Source of the DNA: Gemmatimonadetes bacterium 13_1_20CM_4_69_16
GTDB taxonomy: Bacteria; Gemmatimonadota; Gemmatimonadetes; Gemmatimonadales; GWC2-71-9
DNA length: 60,547 nt
Assembly (NCBI GenBank): GCA_001919865.1
Contig: MNIR01000063.1
Span: 1-60,547 of the forward strand
Reading direction: 5' to 3'
The position numbers and the translations under genes were made by a program. This document shows positions 1 through 8,393 of the stretch, piece after piece; position 1 is the stretch's first letter; each line of letters opens with the position of its first letter. A model generated the notes under the pieces. The model had not been told where the DNA came from. It saw nothing but the letters and a program-made list of their open reading frames with translations, and searched no databases.

Positions 1-316
1 GACCCATGAGAGCGATGCGATAAGGTGGCTCTGGATCGTGGGGCAGAAGCTGTTTCGCTTGCCGATATGACTCTAGTGCTCGAAAGCGACCCGTGGGCAT
101 GTGAGCGGCGTGCGCGTCACCCAAGATCATGAACCCGCGGGGGTCACGCCCATGCCGCAGCGTGTACCGCTCCGCGAGTTTGATGGCCTCCTCCACGCGC
201 CCCAACGCGAGTTCCTCAGCGGCGGCGCGCAGTTCTGTTGGGACGGTGTCCTGCTGGCCCTGGGGTGGCAGGAGGGTAGCTGCAACGAGAAGTCCTGCGA
301 GTAGCGGGTTGGCCAT
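1..316 (-). CDS. TPR-repeat exported protein, C-terminus cut by window edge
   Basis: Reading the minus strand from an ATG at 316, a frame stays open for 105 codons and runs off the left edge, so only the N-terminal part is present. The start gives a typical signal peptide (LLAGLLVAATLLPPQG, roughly residues 5-20) followed by helical segments (EELALGRVEEAIKLAERY and FRALESYRQAKQLLPHDPEP) with the small/large residue spacing of tetratricopeptide repeats. It begins 42 nt after the TonB-like gene upstream and is the last visible member of the long minus-strand run. The role is probably a periplasmic or outer-membrane scaffold, but the substrate or partner cannot be read from this fragment. The TPR assignment is by pattern only. 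Confidence 0.7.
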   Translation of the reverse strand, partial: MANPLLAGLLVAATLLPPQGQQDTVPTELRAAAEELALGRVEEAIKLAERYTLRHGRDPRGFMILGDAHAAHMPTGRFRALESYRQAKQLLPHDPEPPYRIALMG

Positions 317-358
317 GAGTACCGAACTCCGAAACAGCGGGGACGGCGAGAGGCCGGG

Positions 359-1210
359 TTAGGGCACCGCTTTGACGGTATCCGCCTTCGTCGTCGTCGT
401 ATCCCCCCTCGCCCGTTTCTCCGCGTCCCGCTCCGCCTGCTTGCGCGCCCGCAGCTCGCGCACGTACTTCCGGAACATTTGCAGCGTCTCGGTGCGCCGC
501 GCCGCCTGCATCAGGTCCCGACGCATGTCCTCGAGCTGGCGCGCTCGCAGTTGCTCGTCGTAGTTCCCCTGCGGCAGTGTGATCGGCAGCAGCGCAAGCA
601 CCGCCGTGGGAATCTTGATCCCCGCGACGTGGATGTACTGGGAATCAATGCCGATCGTCTTCCCCGCTACCTCCGTGGTCCAGGTCGGCTTCTGGCGCGC
701 GCGTTGCTCCTGATCGATGATCACGTTCAACGAGTCCACCATGGAACGCAGCCGGTGGACCGCGATCGAGTCCTTGTGCTCCTCCTGGCCGTACAGCGCG
801 TCCGCCACTTCGCCGGGGAGCGCGGGCCGCGGCAACACCCAGAGGCGTCCGTCTCCCACCTGAGGTGGGATCACGAAGTGCGGGCCGACGGCCGTGGGGC
901 TCGCCGCGAGCGTCGTATCCGGCGTGCCGACGGGCGGCGCGGGGGGCGGCGTCGTGGTATCCGCGGCCGGCGCCGGCGCGGGCGGCCGCCCCAGGCCTCC
1001 GCTCGGCCCCTTACCGCGCTTGGTGCCCCCAAAGGGGGGTAGCTCCGCCCGCCGCGGCGGCTCGGGCGGGATGATGGTGATGAGGGATTGGTGGCGGTCG
1101 ATCCGCCACGCGGTGGTCAGCGCAAGCGTGATGAGCAGCCCGTGCAGCACGATACTCGCGGCCCAGGTGAGCCGCGTTCTGGCGCGCGGGAGCCGCCGGG
1201 GATTAAACAG
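359..1210 (-). CDS. TonB-like membrane-anchored, proline-rich protein
   Basis: About 283 residues if started at the CTG at 1210; the frame itself is open further upstream inside the aminotransferase gene. With this start the protein has a basic N-terminus (NPRRLPRARTRL), one membrane helix (TWAASIVLHGLLITLALTT), then a proline/alanine-rich linker (PPRRAELPPFGG onwards) and a charged helical C-terminus rich in R, E and K. This order matches TonB-type N-termini, but no TonB C-terminal domain is visible, so energy transduction is only a guess. The start overlaps the aminotransferase stop by 8 nt. A GTG further in (at VLHGLL) is the alternative and would remove the basic tail and cut into the helix. 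No ATG, GTG or TTG lies in the natural position, hence the CTG call. Confidence 0.6.
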   Translation of the reverse strand: MFNPRRLPRARTRLTWAASIVLHGLLITLALTTAWRIDRHQSLITIIPPEPPRRAELPPFGGTKRGKGPSGGLGRPPAPAPAADTTTPPPAPPVGTPDTTLAASPTAVGPHFVIPPQVGDGRLWVLPRPALPGEVADALYGQEEHKDSIAVHRLRSMVDSLNVIIDQEQRARQKPTWTTEVAGKTIGIDSQYIHVAGIKIPTAVLALLPITLPQGNYDEQLRARQLEDMRRDLMQAARRTETLQMFRKYVRELRARKQAERDAEKRARGDTTTTKADTVKAVP

Positions 1211-2372
1211 CGGCCAACACCTTTCCCAGTCGCTCCGCCGCCTCGACCAGCCGAGGCGCCGCGACCGTGAGCGCGACGCGGAAGAACCCTTCGCCGCCGG
1301 CACCGAACGCGCTCCCCGGGAGGGTCACCACGCCTGCCTCCTCGAGCGCCCGGCGCTGGAACGTCGCCGAGGCGAGCCCCTCCGGCAGCGGCACCCAGAC
1401 GTACATCGTGGCACGCGGAGTCTCGGGTTCGAACCCCTGCGCCCGCAACACGGGCACCATCGCGTCCCGCCGCTCCCGGAACTGCGCCACGTAGCCGCGC
1501 GCCAGCGGCTCCGCCTGCGGCAGCACGGCCGCGCCCGCGGCCTGCACCGCGAGGAAGGCGCCGGTGTCCACGTAGTTCTTGACGCGCGCCAGAGCAGCGA
1601 TGAGCTCCGCGCGCCCCACCGCCCACCCCAGCCGCCACCCCGTCATGCAGAACGTCTTCGAGAGGGAATGGAACTCGACGGCGACGTCCCACGCGCCCGG
1701 GATCTGGAAGATGCTGGGCGCGACGTAGTCGTCGAACGTGATCTCACAGTAGGGATTGTCGTACGCGATCACGAGGTCGTGCCGCTGACAGAACGCCACG
1801 GTGCGCTCCAGGTACTCGCGCGTCGCGACCGCGGCCGTAGGATTGTTTGGGTAGTTCAGGTAGACGAGTCGCGCCCGCCGAATCACTTCGGCCGGGATCT
1901 CCTCCAGCTCGAGCAGGAACGCGGTGCGCGGCGTGAGCGCGTAGCGGTACGGCTCCCCGCCCGCCAGCCTGGTCCCCCCTTCGTACACGGCGTACCCCGG
2001 TTCCGGCACGATGCCCACGTCCGCTGCGTCGAGCAGGGCCATCGCGAGGTGGGCGATCCCCTCTTTGGATCCGAGCAGCGGGTGTAGCTCGGCGAACGGC
2101 TCGACCTTCACGCCGAAGCGGCGCTGCATGTAGGCGGCGGCTGCTTCGCGGAACGCCGGCAAGCCCAGCTGGAACGGGTAGCGGCTCATCGCGGGATCGC
2201 GCGCAGCCCGCGCCAGCGCCTCGACCGCCACGCGGGGCGGCGCCAGGTCGGCATCCCCCGCCCCCACGTCGATGACGTCGACCCCCTGTTCGATCAGCCG
2301 CCGCTTGATGGCGGGGAGCTCGGCCATGGGATAGCCAGGGAGCGCGGCAAGGCGCTTGCTGAGCCTAGTCAC
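1203..2372 (-). CDS. PLP-dependent class I/II aminotransferase, DapL-type
   Basis: About 389 residues, a fold-type I aminotransferase of normal length. Visible signatures are LLGSKEGIAHL near residue 100, which is typical of LL-diaminopimelate aminotransferases, NYPNNPT near 175, YDNPY near 205, and the cofactor lysine in SLSKTFCMTGWRLGW (Lys about 239). It probably transaminates an amino acid in lysine/peptidoglycan precursor or related metabolism in the cytoplasm; exact substrate unproven. The GTG start at 2372 is chosen because AGGTGA lies just upstream; a TTG at 2423 would overlap the preceding gene. It is followed, with overlap, by the TonB-like gene. DapL itself is a good candidate, but close paralogues act on other substrates, so no symbol is given. 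Confidence 0.85.
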   Translation of the reverse strand: MTRLSKRLAALPGYPMAELPAIKRRLIEQGVDVIDVGAGDADLAPPRVAVEALARAARDPAMSRYPFQLGLPAFREAAAAYMQRRFGVKVEPFAELHPLLGSKEGIAHLAMALLDAADVGIVPEPGYAVYEGGTRLAGGEPYRYALTPRTAFLLELEEIPAEVIRRARLVYLNYPNNPTAAVATREYLERTVAFCQRHDLVIAYDNPYCEITFDDYVAPSIFQIPGAWDVAVEFHSLSKTFCMTGWRLGWAVGRAELIAALARVKNYVDTGAFLAVQAAGAAVLPQAEPLARGYVAQFRERRDAMVPVLRAQGFEPETPRATMYVWVPLPEGLASATFQRRALEEAGVVTLPGSAFGAGGEGFFRVALTVAAPRLVEAAERLGKVLAAV

Positions 2373-2412
2373 GGGATCACCTGTCTGTGTTACGCACGAC
2401 GAGTCGTCCGTG

Positions 2413-2709
2413 TCACGTTTCAAAGTGCCCGATCAGCCGCTCGCTCCGCGTGAGCTGCTGGCACCGGGCGTCGAGCGCGTCGTAGTCCGCCTTGGAGGAC
2501 GCCTTGAAGTCCTCGAACGCCTGCCGCGAGGCCCAGCGATCGATGGTCACGAAGCGTCTGGAGATCTCGCTGTCGCGCGCCAGCGCGGTGTCCACGTACC
2601 CGGTGCTGCGCCGGAACAGTTGGGCCCAATCGCCGTCGGCCCCGTAGGCCCGGATGAAGTCCTGCTCGGCGCCGGCCTTCGTCTCGAACATCCACACCAC
2701 CAGGAACAA
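2413..2709 (-). CDS. Small ABM-fold (antibiotic biosynthesis monooxygenase-like) protein
   Basis: 98 residues with a TTG start 1 nt after the stop of the helicase gene. The pattern FLVVWMFETKAGAEQDFIRAY, then a central LFRRSTGYVDTALARD, and FVTIDRWASRQAFEDFK is that of a dimeric alpha-beta barrel (ABM or NIPSNAP-like) protein. Such proteins act as haem-degrading or quinol monooxygenases, or as small-molecule binding domains; no catalytic residue set is clear here. Tight coupling to the helicase suggests co-transcription, not necessarily shared function. Function unknown beyond the fold. Confidence 0.7.
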   Translation of the reverse strand: MFLVVWMFETKAGAEQDFIRAYGADGDWAQLFRRSTGYVDTALARDSEISRRFVTIDRWASRQAFEDFKASSKADYDALDARCQQLTRSERLIGHFET

Positions 2710-2710
2710 T

Positions 2711-5236
2711 CTACCCGCCGGCGCCCAGGGCCGCCTCGATGCCGTGCCCCGCGAAGAACTCCTCGCACGCCCGCCGCACTTCCGGCCACCGGCCCACGAC
2801 GCGCGCCGCCGGCGGCAGCCCCTCGAGGATCAGCCGGCCGTAGCGCTTGGTGACGACGCGGCGGTCGAGCAGCACCACGGCGCCGACGTCGCTGGTGCTC
2901 CGAATCAGTCGCCCGAAGCCCTGTTTCAGCTTGAGCGCGGCGTTCGGCACGAGGTAGTGCATGAACCCGTCCAAACCCCGAGCGGCGAGCCGCTCCAGGC
3001 GGGCCGCGGTGAGCGGCTCGCTCGGCACCTTGAACGGCAGCTTCGCGAGGATCAGCACCCGCAGGGCGCGGCCGGGCACGTCGACGCCCTCCCAGAACGA
3101 ATCGGTGCCGAGCAAGATGGCGGAGCCCGCCTCGCGGAACCGCCGCAGCAGCTGGTCGCGCTGGCCGTCGCCCTGAACCAGCAGCGGCCAGCGGCCGCCC
3201 AGCTGGTCGCGCACCGCGTCGGCGGCGCGGCGCAGGGCGCCGTGGCTCGTGAACAGCACGAACATGCCGCCGTCCGACGCGTGCGCCAGCTCCACCAGCA
3301 CGCGCGCGACGGCCGCGTCGTGTCCCGGCTCGTCGTCGCGCGGCTCGGGCAGATCGGTGGGGATCCCGAACAGGCACTGTACGGGGAAATCGAACGGCGA
3401 CGCGTGGATCTCGCGCGCCCGCACGCGCGACGGCGGGAGGTCGAGTCCCAGGCGCTCCTCGAGATAGCCGAACTCGCCTCCGGCGGCGAGTGTGGCGCTC
3501 GTGAGCACCACGGTCTCCACCCGGTCGAACAAGTTGTCCTTCAAGATCGGCGCCAGGTCGAGCGGCACGGCCGCGAGCGAGACGTTCGCGACCTTGCGGC
3601 CGCGCCGCTCCACCCAGCGCACCGCCGCGGGGCCACCCGCCGGCGGCCGCAGCGCGGCGGTGAGCCCCGTCGCCACGGCGTCGAGCCGCCGCACCACGCC
3701 GCGCAGCTCCCCCACGAGCTGGGCCCGCCGCTCCGAGGGGTCGTCGAGCGACAGACGGTCGGCGATGGTCTCGACGCCGTCGCGCAGCCGCGAGAAGGCG
3801 AGCAGCAGATTGTCGAGCGCGACGTCGAGGCCCTGGGGCCAGACGTCGTCCCGCGCGAACTCGTCGGTGAGCCGCAACACCGGCGTTGGTCCCGGCTCCG
3901 CCTCGAGGCGCCGCGTGAGCCGCGCGAACAACTCGTCCGCGGCCCGCCGGGCGGCGCCGACCGCGTCGAGCAGACTCTGTTGCACCAGGTCGCGGCTCGC
4001 CGCGGAGAGCAGGTCGTCGCGGTTGGCGAGCACCGCCCGCAGCGTCGGCAACAGCCCGCGGCCGTTCTTCTCGAGCCGCCACAACAGCCGCTGCACCCCG
4101 AGCATGCTGACCTGGGAGCCCAGGTGCATCGCGGCCACGTCCTCCAGATGATGCGCCTCGTCGAGCACCAGCCGGCGGTAGGGCGGCAGCACCGCCGCCT
4201 CCTGCCAGTTGTCGCTCGCCATGCGCACGGCGAGATCGCTCGCGAGCAGGTGATGATTCACCACCACGACGTCCGCCTCGGCCGCGCGGCGGCGCGCCTG
4301 GAACAGGAAGCACCGCTCGAAGTGAGGACACTTGAGCCGGGTGCAGAGGTCGGACTCGGCGGCCACCGCGTCCCACACTTCGCCGGTCGGCTCGTCCTGC
4401 AGGTCCGAGAGGCTGCCGTCGCTCGTTTTGGCGGCCCAGTGGGCGAGCCCTTCGAGCTCCGCGGCGCGCTCGTCCTCGAACAACGAATGCTCGCCGTCGC
4501 GCGCCTGCTCCAGCCGCGCGAGACAGATGTAGTTCCGCCAGCCCTTCAGCAGGGCAAACGTGGGGGAGTGGTCGCCCGTGCCGAGCGCGCGGGCGAGGAT
4601 CGGAAGATCCTTGCCGACCAGCTGCTCCTGCAGATTGATGGTGTTGGTGGAAACGATGGTGCGCTCGCCGTTCTCACGCGCCCATACCAGGGCGGGCGCC
4701 AAGTAGGCGAACGACTTGCCCACGCCGGTGCCCGCCTCGAGCAGCGCCACCCCGCCGTCGTTGTAGGCGTCCGCGATGTACGCCGCCATGTCGCGCTGGC
4801 TGGGCCGGTCTTCGAACGCCCCGAGCGCGCGGGCCACCGGACCCCGCGGGGCGAGCAGCCCTGCCGTGTCGAACGGATCGAGCCGCGTGGTGGCGCGCGG
4901 CCGGGGGCACTCGACCACCACGTAGCAATCGGTGACCGCGTTGTCCACGATGGCGAAGCCCACGCCCCCGTCGTGCAGCCGGGCCGCCACGCTGAGATCG
5001 GCGCCCGAGGGCTCGAGCACGCCGCTCGGGTGATTGTGCAGTAGCAGCTCTCCCCGTTCGGCGATCCCCGGCAGCGCCAGCACCGCGTCCACCGTCCCGC
5101 GGGCCACGGCGCGCGCCGCCACGATCAGGCCGTTCGCATCGGGATGCGCCACGAACGACACCTCGCGCCCGTGAGCCGCGGCGATCTCCGCGCGTACCAG
5201 CTCGCGCACCGCCGGGGCGAGGCGCTCGATGCTCAC
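2711..5236 (-). CDS. JAMM (RadC-like) domain fused to DinG/XPD-type Fe-S helicase
   Basis: About 841 residues from a GTG at 5236 that overlaps the previous stop as GTGA. Residues 1 to about 115 form a RadC/JAB-like domain: Glu25, then H67-N-H69-P-S-G with Ser77 and Asp80, an exact HxH-x7-S-x2-D metal site. Residues 145-841 are a superfamily 2 helicase of the DinG/XPD class: Walker A GTGVGKS (169-175), an Fe-S cluster cysteine set (YICLAR, then CTRLKCPHFERC), DEAH box in LVLDEAHHLEDVA, and motif VI QGFGRLIRSTSD. DinG unwinds D-loops, R-loops and forked DNA in the cytoplasm. The fused metalloprotease-like domain is unusual; some DinG homologues instead carry a DnaQ exonuclease at the same end. 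Gene position gives no further clue to the JAMM substrate. Confidence 0.88.
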   Translation of the reverse strand: MSIERLAPAVRELVRAEIAAAHGREVSFVAHPDANGLIVAARAVARGTVDAVLALPGIAERGELLLHNHPSGVLEPSGADLSVAARLHDGGVGFAIVDNAVTDCYVVVECPRPRATTRLDPFDTAGLLAPRGPVARALGAFEDRPSQRDMAAYIADAYNDGGVALLEAGTGVGKSFAYLAPALVWARENGERTIVSTNTINLQEQLVGKDLPILARALGTGDHSPTFALLKGWRNYICLARLEQARDGEHSLFEDERAAELEGLAHWAAKTSDGSLSDLQDEPTGEVWDAVAAESDLCTRLKCPHFERCFLFQARRRAAEADVVVVNHHLLASDLAVRMASDNWQEAAVLPPYRRLVLDEAHHLEDVAAMHLGSQVSMLGVQRLLWRLEKNGRGLLPTLRAVLANRDDLLSAASRDLVQQSLLDAVGAARRAADELFARLTRRLEAEPGPTPVLRLTDEFARDDVWPQGLDVALDNLLLAFSRLRDGVETIADRLSLDDPSERRAQLVGELRGVVRRLDAVATGLTAALRPPAGGPAAVRWVERRGRKVANVSLAAVPLDLAPILKDNLFDRVETVVLTSATLAAGGEFGYLEERLGLDLPPSRVRAREIHASPFDFPVQCLFGIPTDLPEPRDDEPGHDAAVARVLVELAHASDGGMFVLFTSHGALRRAADAVRDQLGGRWPLLVQGDGQRDQLLRRFREAGSAILLGTDSFWEGVDVPGRALRVLILAKLPFKVPSEPLTAARLERLAARGLDGFMHYLVPNAALKLKQGFGRLIRSTSDVGAVVLLDRRVVTKRYGRLILEGLPPAARVVGRWPEVRRACEEFFAGHGIEAALGAGG

Positions 5237-6534
5237 GTCTTCAGCTCGCGCTTCTTGGCGGCCGGAAACAGCACGTTGTTGAGGATCAGGCGATAGCCCG
5301 GCGAGTGCGGGTGCAGCGACAGGTCGGTGGGCGGATCGCCGATCTGGTGTTGCTGGTCTTCGGGATCGTGGCCACCGAAAAAGGTCCACGTCCCCTTCCC
5401 CGAGTCCCCGTGAATGTACTTCACCCACGGCGCGCCTTCCTCGTCGGCCAGCACCGTCACGCTGGGCTTCAAGCGGCTGCGCAGGAACGACGTCGTGAGC
5501 CCGTAGAAGTCCGGGATCACCTGGCGGTGGTCCTGGACCAGCATCGTCGGCACCGGATCGATTTTCGCGCTGAAGTTGAACAGTTTGAACGCCCCGAGGG
5601 GCTGGCGCCGCGGACCGGCGTTCACCTGGTGACCGTCGATGTCGGAGAAGCTCGCGATGGAGGGGTTCGGCTCGACGTGCGCCCCCGTGAAGGCCAGGCT
5701 CTTCGCCCAGTCGAGCTTGGCGTCCGCCTGCGGGTCCATCGGCGTACCGTCGGCGAAGGCGGCCGCGATGTCCACGTGCTCGGCGGCGAGCGCTAGGTCG
5801 ATGGTCTCCGTGGCCGTGCACATCGCGAACAGGAAGCCGCCGTTCGCGATGTAGTCGCGCATGCGACGCGCCACCGCTTTCTTGAGGTCCGGGACCGTGT
5901 CGAAGCCGAGCCGTCTCGCCGCGTCCGAGTTGAAGCGGACCATCTCGCCAAGCCACGGCGCGCCGCCGTAGATCAGGAAGAACTTCGAGTATTGCCCCGT
6001 GAAGTCCTCGTGGTGCAGATGCAGCCAGTCATAGGTCGTGAGCTTGCCGGCCATCACCTCGAAGTCCCACACCTTGTCGAACGGGATACCGGCGTATTGC
6101 AACGCCATGGTCACGGCGTCATCCCAGGGCGGCGCGTTGGGTGGCGCGTACACGGCCACCTTGGGTGCCTTCTCGAGCGGCACCGCGTCCATGTTGTTGG
6201 CCTCGATCTCGCCGCGGATCGCGATCACCCGGCCGTCGTCCACCGGCTCCACCTTCACCCCCGCGAGCGCCGCGTCGCGCCGGATCGCTTCCCCGTCGGG
6301 GAGCAGGAACGACCCACCGCGGTAGTTGAGCAGCCACTCGGCCTTGATCCCGGCCTGCACCACGCGATAGGTGACACCGTAGGCCTTGAGATGGTCGGTT
6401 TGCGAGTCGTCCATGGGGATCAAGAGCGAGGGACCGACAGACTGTGGGACGGTCGGACGGAAACCGAGAACGCCGGCACCGACCGACAGCCCAACCGTGC
6501 GGCTGACCGTCCGTACGAACTCTCGCCGTCTCAC
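5233..6534 (-). CDS. Tat-exported protein of the so-called asparagine synthetase B-like family
   Basis: About 433 residues from a GTG at 6534 (GTGA overlap with the preceding TPR gene). The N-terminus RRREFVRTV followed by a hydrophobic stretch looks like a twin-arginine signal. The mature part contains LLIPMDDSQTDHLKAYGV and WLLNYRGGSFLLPD, which I recall from Bacteroidota and Gemmatimonadota proteins loosely named asparagine synthetase B, plus a ThuA-like pattern (GGFLFAMCTATETIDLAL). There is no synthetase ATP-pyrophosphatase motif, so that name should not be taken literally. Probably a periplasmic protein of unknown function. A repeat-rich segment (6432-6523) encodes the signal/linker region. 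It hands over to the helicase by another GTGA overlap. Confidence 0.65.
   Translation of the reverse strand: MRRREFVRTVSRTVGLSVGAGVLGFRPTVPQSVGPSLLIPMDDSQTDHLKAYGVTYRVVQAGIKAEWLLNYRGGSFLLPDGEAIRRDAALAGVKVEPVDDGRVIAIRGEIEANNMDAVPLEKAPKVAVYAPPNAPPWDDAVTMALQYAGIPFDKVWDFEVMAGKLTTYDWLHLHHEDFTGQYSKFFLIYGGAPWLGEMVRFNSDAARRLGFDTVPDLKKAVARRMRDYIANGGFLFAMCTATETIDLALAAEHVDIAAAFADGTPMDPQADAKLDWAKSLAFTGAHVEPNPSIASFSDIDGHQVNAGPRRQPLGAFKLFNFSAKIDPVPTMLVQDHRQVIPDFYGLTTSFLRSRLKPSVTVLADEEGAPWVKYIHGDSGKGTWTFFGGHDPEDQQHQIGDPPTDLSLHPHSPGYRLILNNVLFPAAKKRELKT
6432..6523 (-). repeat. Imperfect inverted/direct repeat in signal-peptide region
   Basis: Two blocks (6432-6460 and 6479-6523) share GACCGACAG and reverse-complementary GGACGGTC / GACCGTCCG words spaced at about 7 nt. 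They lie entirely inside the coding sequence for the signal and linker of the Tat-exported protein. The match is weaker than for the repeats at 12272 and 54627. Confidence 0.45.
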
Positions 6535-8393
6535 GATTTTGGAATCGCTCCTTTGGCGCGCTCGAGTTCCCGGCGTGCCTCCGGCACCACCGCGCTCGCC
6601 GGATACGCCAGGATCAGGTGCTCGAGCTGCGCGATCGCCGCGGCCGTCTGCTGCTGGCGCAACAGCAATCGCGCCCACTCGAGCTCGGCCGCCGGAGCCG
6701 CGGCGCTCTTCCCGCCCGTCGTCGCCACCTCTTGGAACAACGCGAGCGCCGTCGCTTGCTGCGCCGTGCCCAGCCGGGCCGCGATGCGTCCCGCGAGCAG
6801 CAGGACGTCGGGTCGCGCGTCGCCGGCGCGCTCCGCCGCCGCGCGCAGCCCCGCCAGCGCCCCCGCGGAATCCCCGCGGGCGACGAGCAGCAGCGCCGCC
6901 CCCAGCTCGGGGAAGCGGTCACCCGGAAGCTGCTGCAGCAGCGCCACCACGCCGGTGCGCTCGGTGGCGTCGCGTCGCTCGCCCGCGTACGGGCCCGCGG
7001 CGCGAAACAGCTGCTGCGCCGTTTTCATCTCGCCCCGGTACAGCGCGATCCACCCCCGCACCGCCAGCGCCTCGACGCTCGAATCCCCCACCAGCGTCGA
7101 ATCGGCGAGCTGGAGCTCGCCGCGCCGGATGCGCGCGCGCGCGAGCTTGAGCCGCAACGCCGCACGGTCGTCATCGGCGAGTCGGGTATCCGCCGAGAGC
7201 CGCGTCCCCGCCTCGGCGAGCTGGCCGTCCTCGATCAGCGCCTCCACCAGCGCGCCCTGGGCCAGCGCCTGCGCGTCGGGCGGGGCCGTGGAATCGGCCG
7301 CCACCCGCTCGAGCACCCGCCGAGCCGCGACCCGGTCGCCCGCCGCGAGGAAGGCGCGCGCCGCCTCAGCCCGGGCCCGTACGGCCAGCGGCTCCGGGAC
7401 CATCTCCGCGTAGCGCGCCAGCGCGAGCCCGCGCACCCGGCGCGCCTCGGGAGTGGCGCCTCCCCCGGCCCCCCCCGGTCCCCCCGCTCCCGCCAGGTCG
7501 GCGAAGCGCCGCAGGGCGTACGCCGCGTCGGACGACGGCTCGGCCACCGTGGGCGCGAATGCGTTCCAGGCGCTCTCCGGCTGACCCCAGCCGAGCAGCA
7601 GCTCACCCGCGAGACGGCGCTGCAGCGGGGTCGCCTCCGGAGTCAAGACCGCGCGCACGATCCGCTCCCGCTGCTCGGCTGGCGCTTCCGCGAGCGAGCT
7701 CGCCGCGTTCGCCAGCTGCGTCGGCGCCTCGGCCAGCGCCGCGGCCCATTCGCGCGCCGCCCCTTCCCACTCGCCGACGCGCTCCAGCAGCTCGCCCAGC
7801 TCGACGCCGAACGCCCCGCGCCGCCCCAGCGCGCGTCGCCCGGCGAGGAATACCTGGCGTGCCTCCGCGTAGCGGTGCGCGTCCTGCAACGCGATCGCCC
7901 ACTCTCGGTAGGGAACCTCGTCGCGCGGCTGCTCCGCCGCCCAGCGCTGCGCCAGCACGCGCGCGCTATCGGCCTCGTTCAGCGTCACGTACGTCCGCAG
8001 CAACAGGCCCCGCAGGGCGGCGTTCTTGGGACTCGCGGCGACGGCCCGCTGCGCCGCGGGCAGCAGATCGGGCACACGGTTCAAGGACGGCAGCACGCGC
8101 TCCAGCCCGAGCAGCGCGGCGAGGTTGGTGGAATCGCCGCGTAGCGTCGTGAAGTAGACGGTCGCGGCGCGTTGGTACTGGCCGGCGCGCTCCAGCTCGA
8201 AGCCTTGTCCGACAGCTTGCGCAGGCGCAAACCGGGACCAGAGCAGGAGTGCAAGGAGAAGCACCAGAAGTGCCGCGAGGGTGCGCGGCTGAAGCCGCGG
8301 CTCGGCCTCGCCCGCTGAAGCGGGGTCGTGCCGGTTTACCGGCCGTCGCCGAGCCGCGGCTTCAGCCGCGGACTCAACGCGGCTCGGGGGCAT
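6531..8393 (-). CDS. Membrane-anchored TPR protein
   Basis: 620 residues. The ATG at 8393 has a GGAG Shine-Dalgarno six bases upstream and overlaps the DUF4175 stop by 20 nt. After an unusual 30-residue repeat-encoded segment comes a membrane helix (LAALLVLLLALLLW, near residues 38-52), then a long series of TPR-like helical hairpins (for example FELERAGQYQRAATVYF, ALAQGALVEALIEDGQ, LEHLILAYPASAVVPEARREL). It probably acts as a periplasmic scaffold. DUF4159, DUF4175 and TPR proteins commonly occur together with MoxR and DUF58 genes in envelope-related operons; the latter two are absent here. The sequence ends in the GTGA overlap with the next gene. Confidence 0.8.
   Translation of the reverse strand: MPPSRVESAAEAAARRRPVNRHDPASAGEAEPRLQPRTLAALLVLLLALLLWSRFAPAQAVGQGFELERAGQYQRAATVYFTTLRGDSTNLAALLGLERVLPSLNRVPDLLPAAQRAVAASPKNAALRGLLLRTYVTLNEADSARVLAQRWAAEQPRDEVPYREWAIALQDAHRYAEARQVFLAGRRALGRRGAFGVELGELLERVGEWEGAAREWAAALAEAPTQLANAASSLAEAPAEQRERIVRAVLTPEATPLQRRLAGELLLGWGQPESAWNAFAPTVAEPSSDAAYALRRFADLAGAGGPGGAGGGATPEARRVRGLALARYAEMVPEPLAVRARAEAARAFLAAGDRVAARRVLERVAADSTAPPDAQALAQGALVEALIEDGQLAEAGTRLSADTRLADDDRAALRLKLARARIRRGELQLADSTLVGDSSVEALAVRGWIALYRGEMKTAQQLFRAAGPYAGERRDATERTGVVALLQQLPGDRFPELGAALLLVARGDSAGALAGLRAAAERAGDARPDVLLLAGRIAARLGTAQQATALALFQEVATTGGKSAAAPAAELEWARLLLRQQQTAAAIAQLEHLILAYPASAVVPEARRELERAKGAIPKS
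8284..8370. repeat. 87-nt composite palindromic element inside a coding sequence
   Basis: A perfect 23-nt inverted repeat (8284-8306 and 8348-8370, core GCCGCGGCTTCAGCCGCG) encloses two smaller hairpins (CCCGC-TGAA-GCGGG at 8311-8324 and CCGGT-TT-ACCGG at 8331-8342). The element is 87 nt, exactly 29 codons, and lies in frame between the start codon and the membrane helix of the TPR protein, encoding a low-complexity Ala/Glu/Arg stretch. Confidence 0.85.

Noticed and set aside
2380..2420. Short palindromic text (ACGACGAGTCGT-like) upstream of the aminotransferase as another heptamer element
   Set aside because: Too short and irregular to separate from chance in this base composition.
2654..5044. 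Very long open frame on the plus strand opposite the helicase gene
   Set aside because: Composition is that of an antisense shadow of GC-rich coding sequence; no domain, no start context, and the minus-strand gene is unambiguous.
5233..6534. Annotation as a true asparagine synthetase
   Set aside because: No glutaminase Cys at the N-terminus and no ATP-pyrophosphatase motif; the family name is historical.
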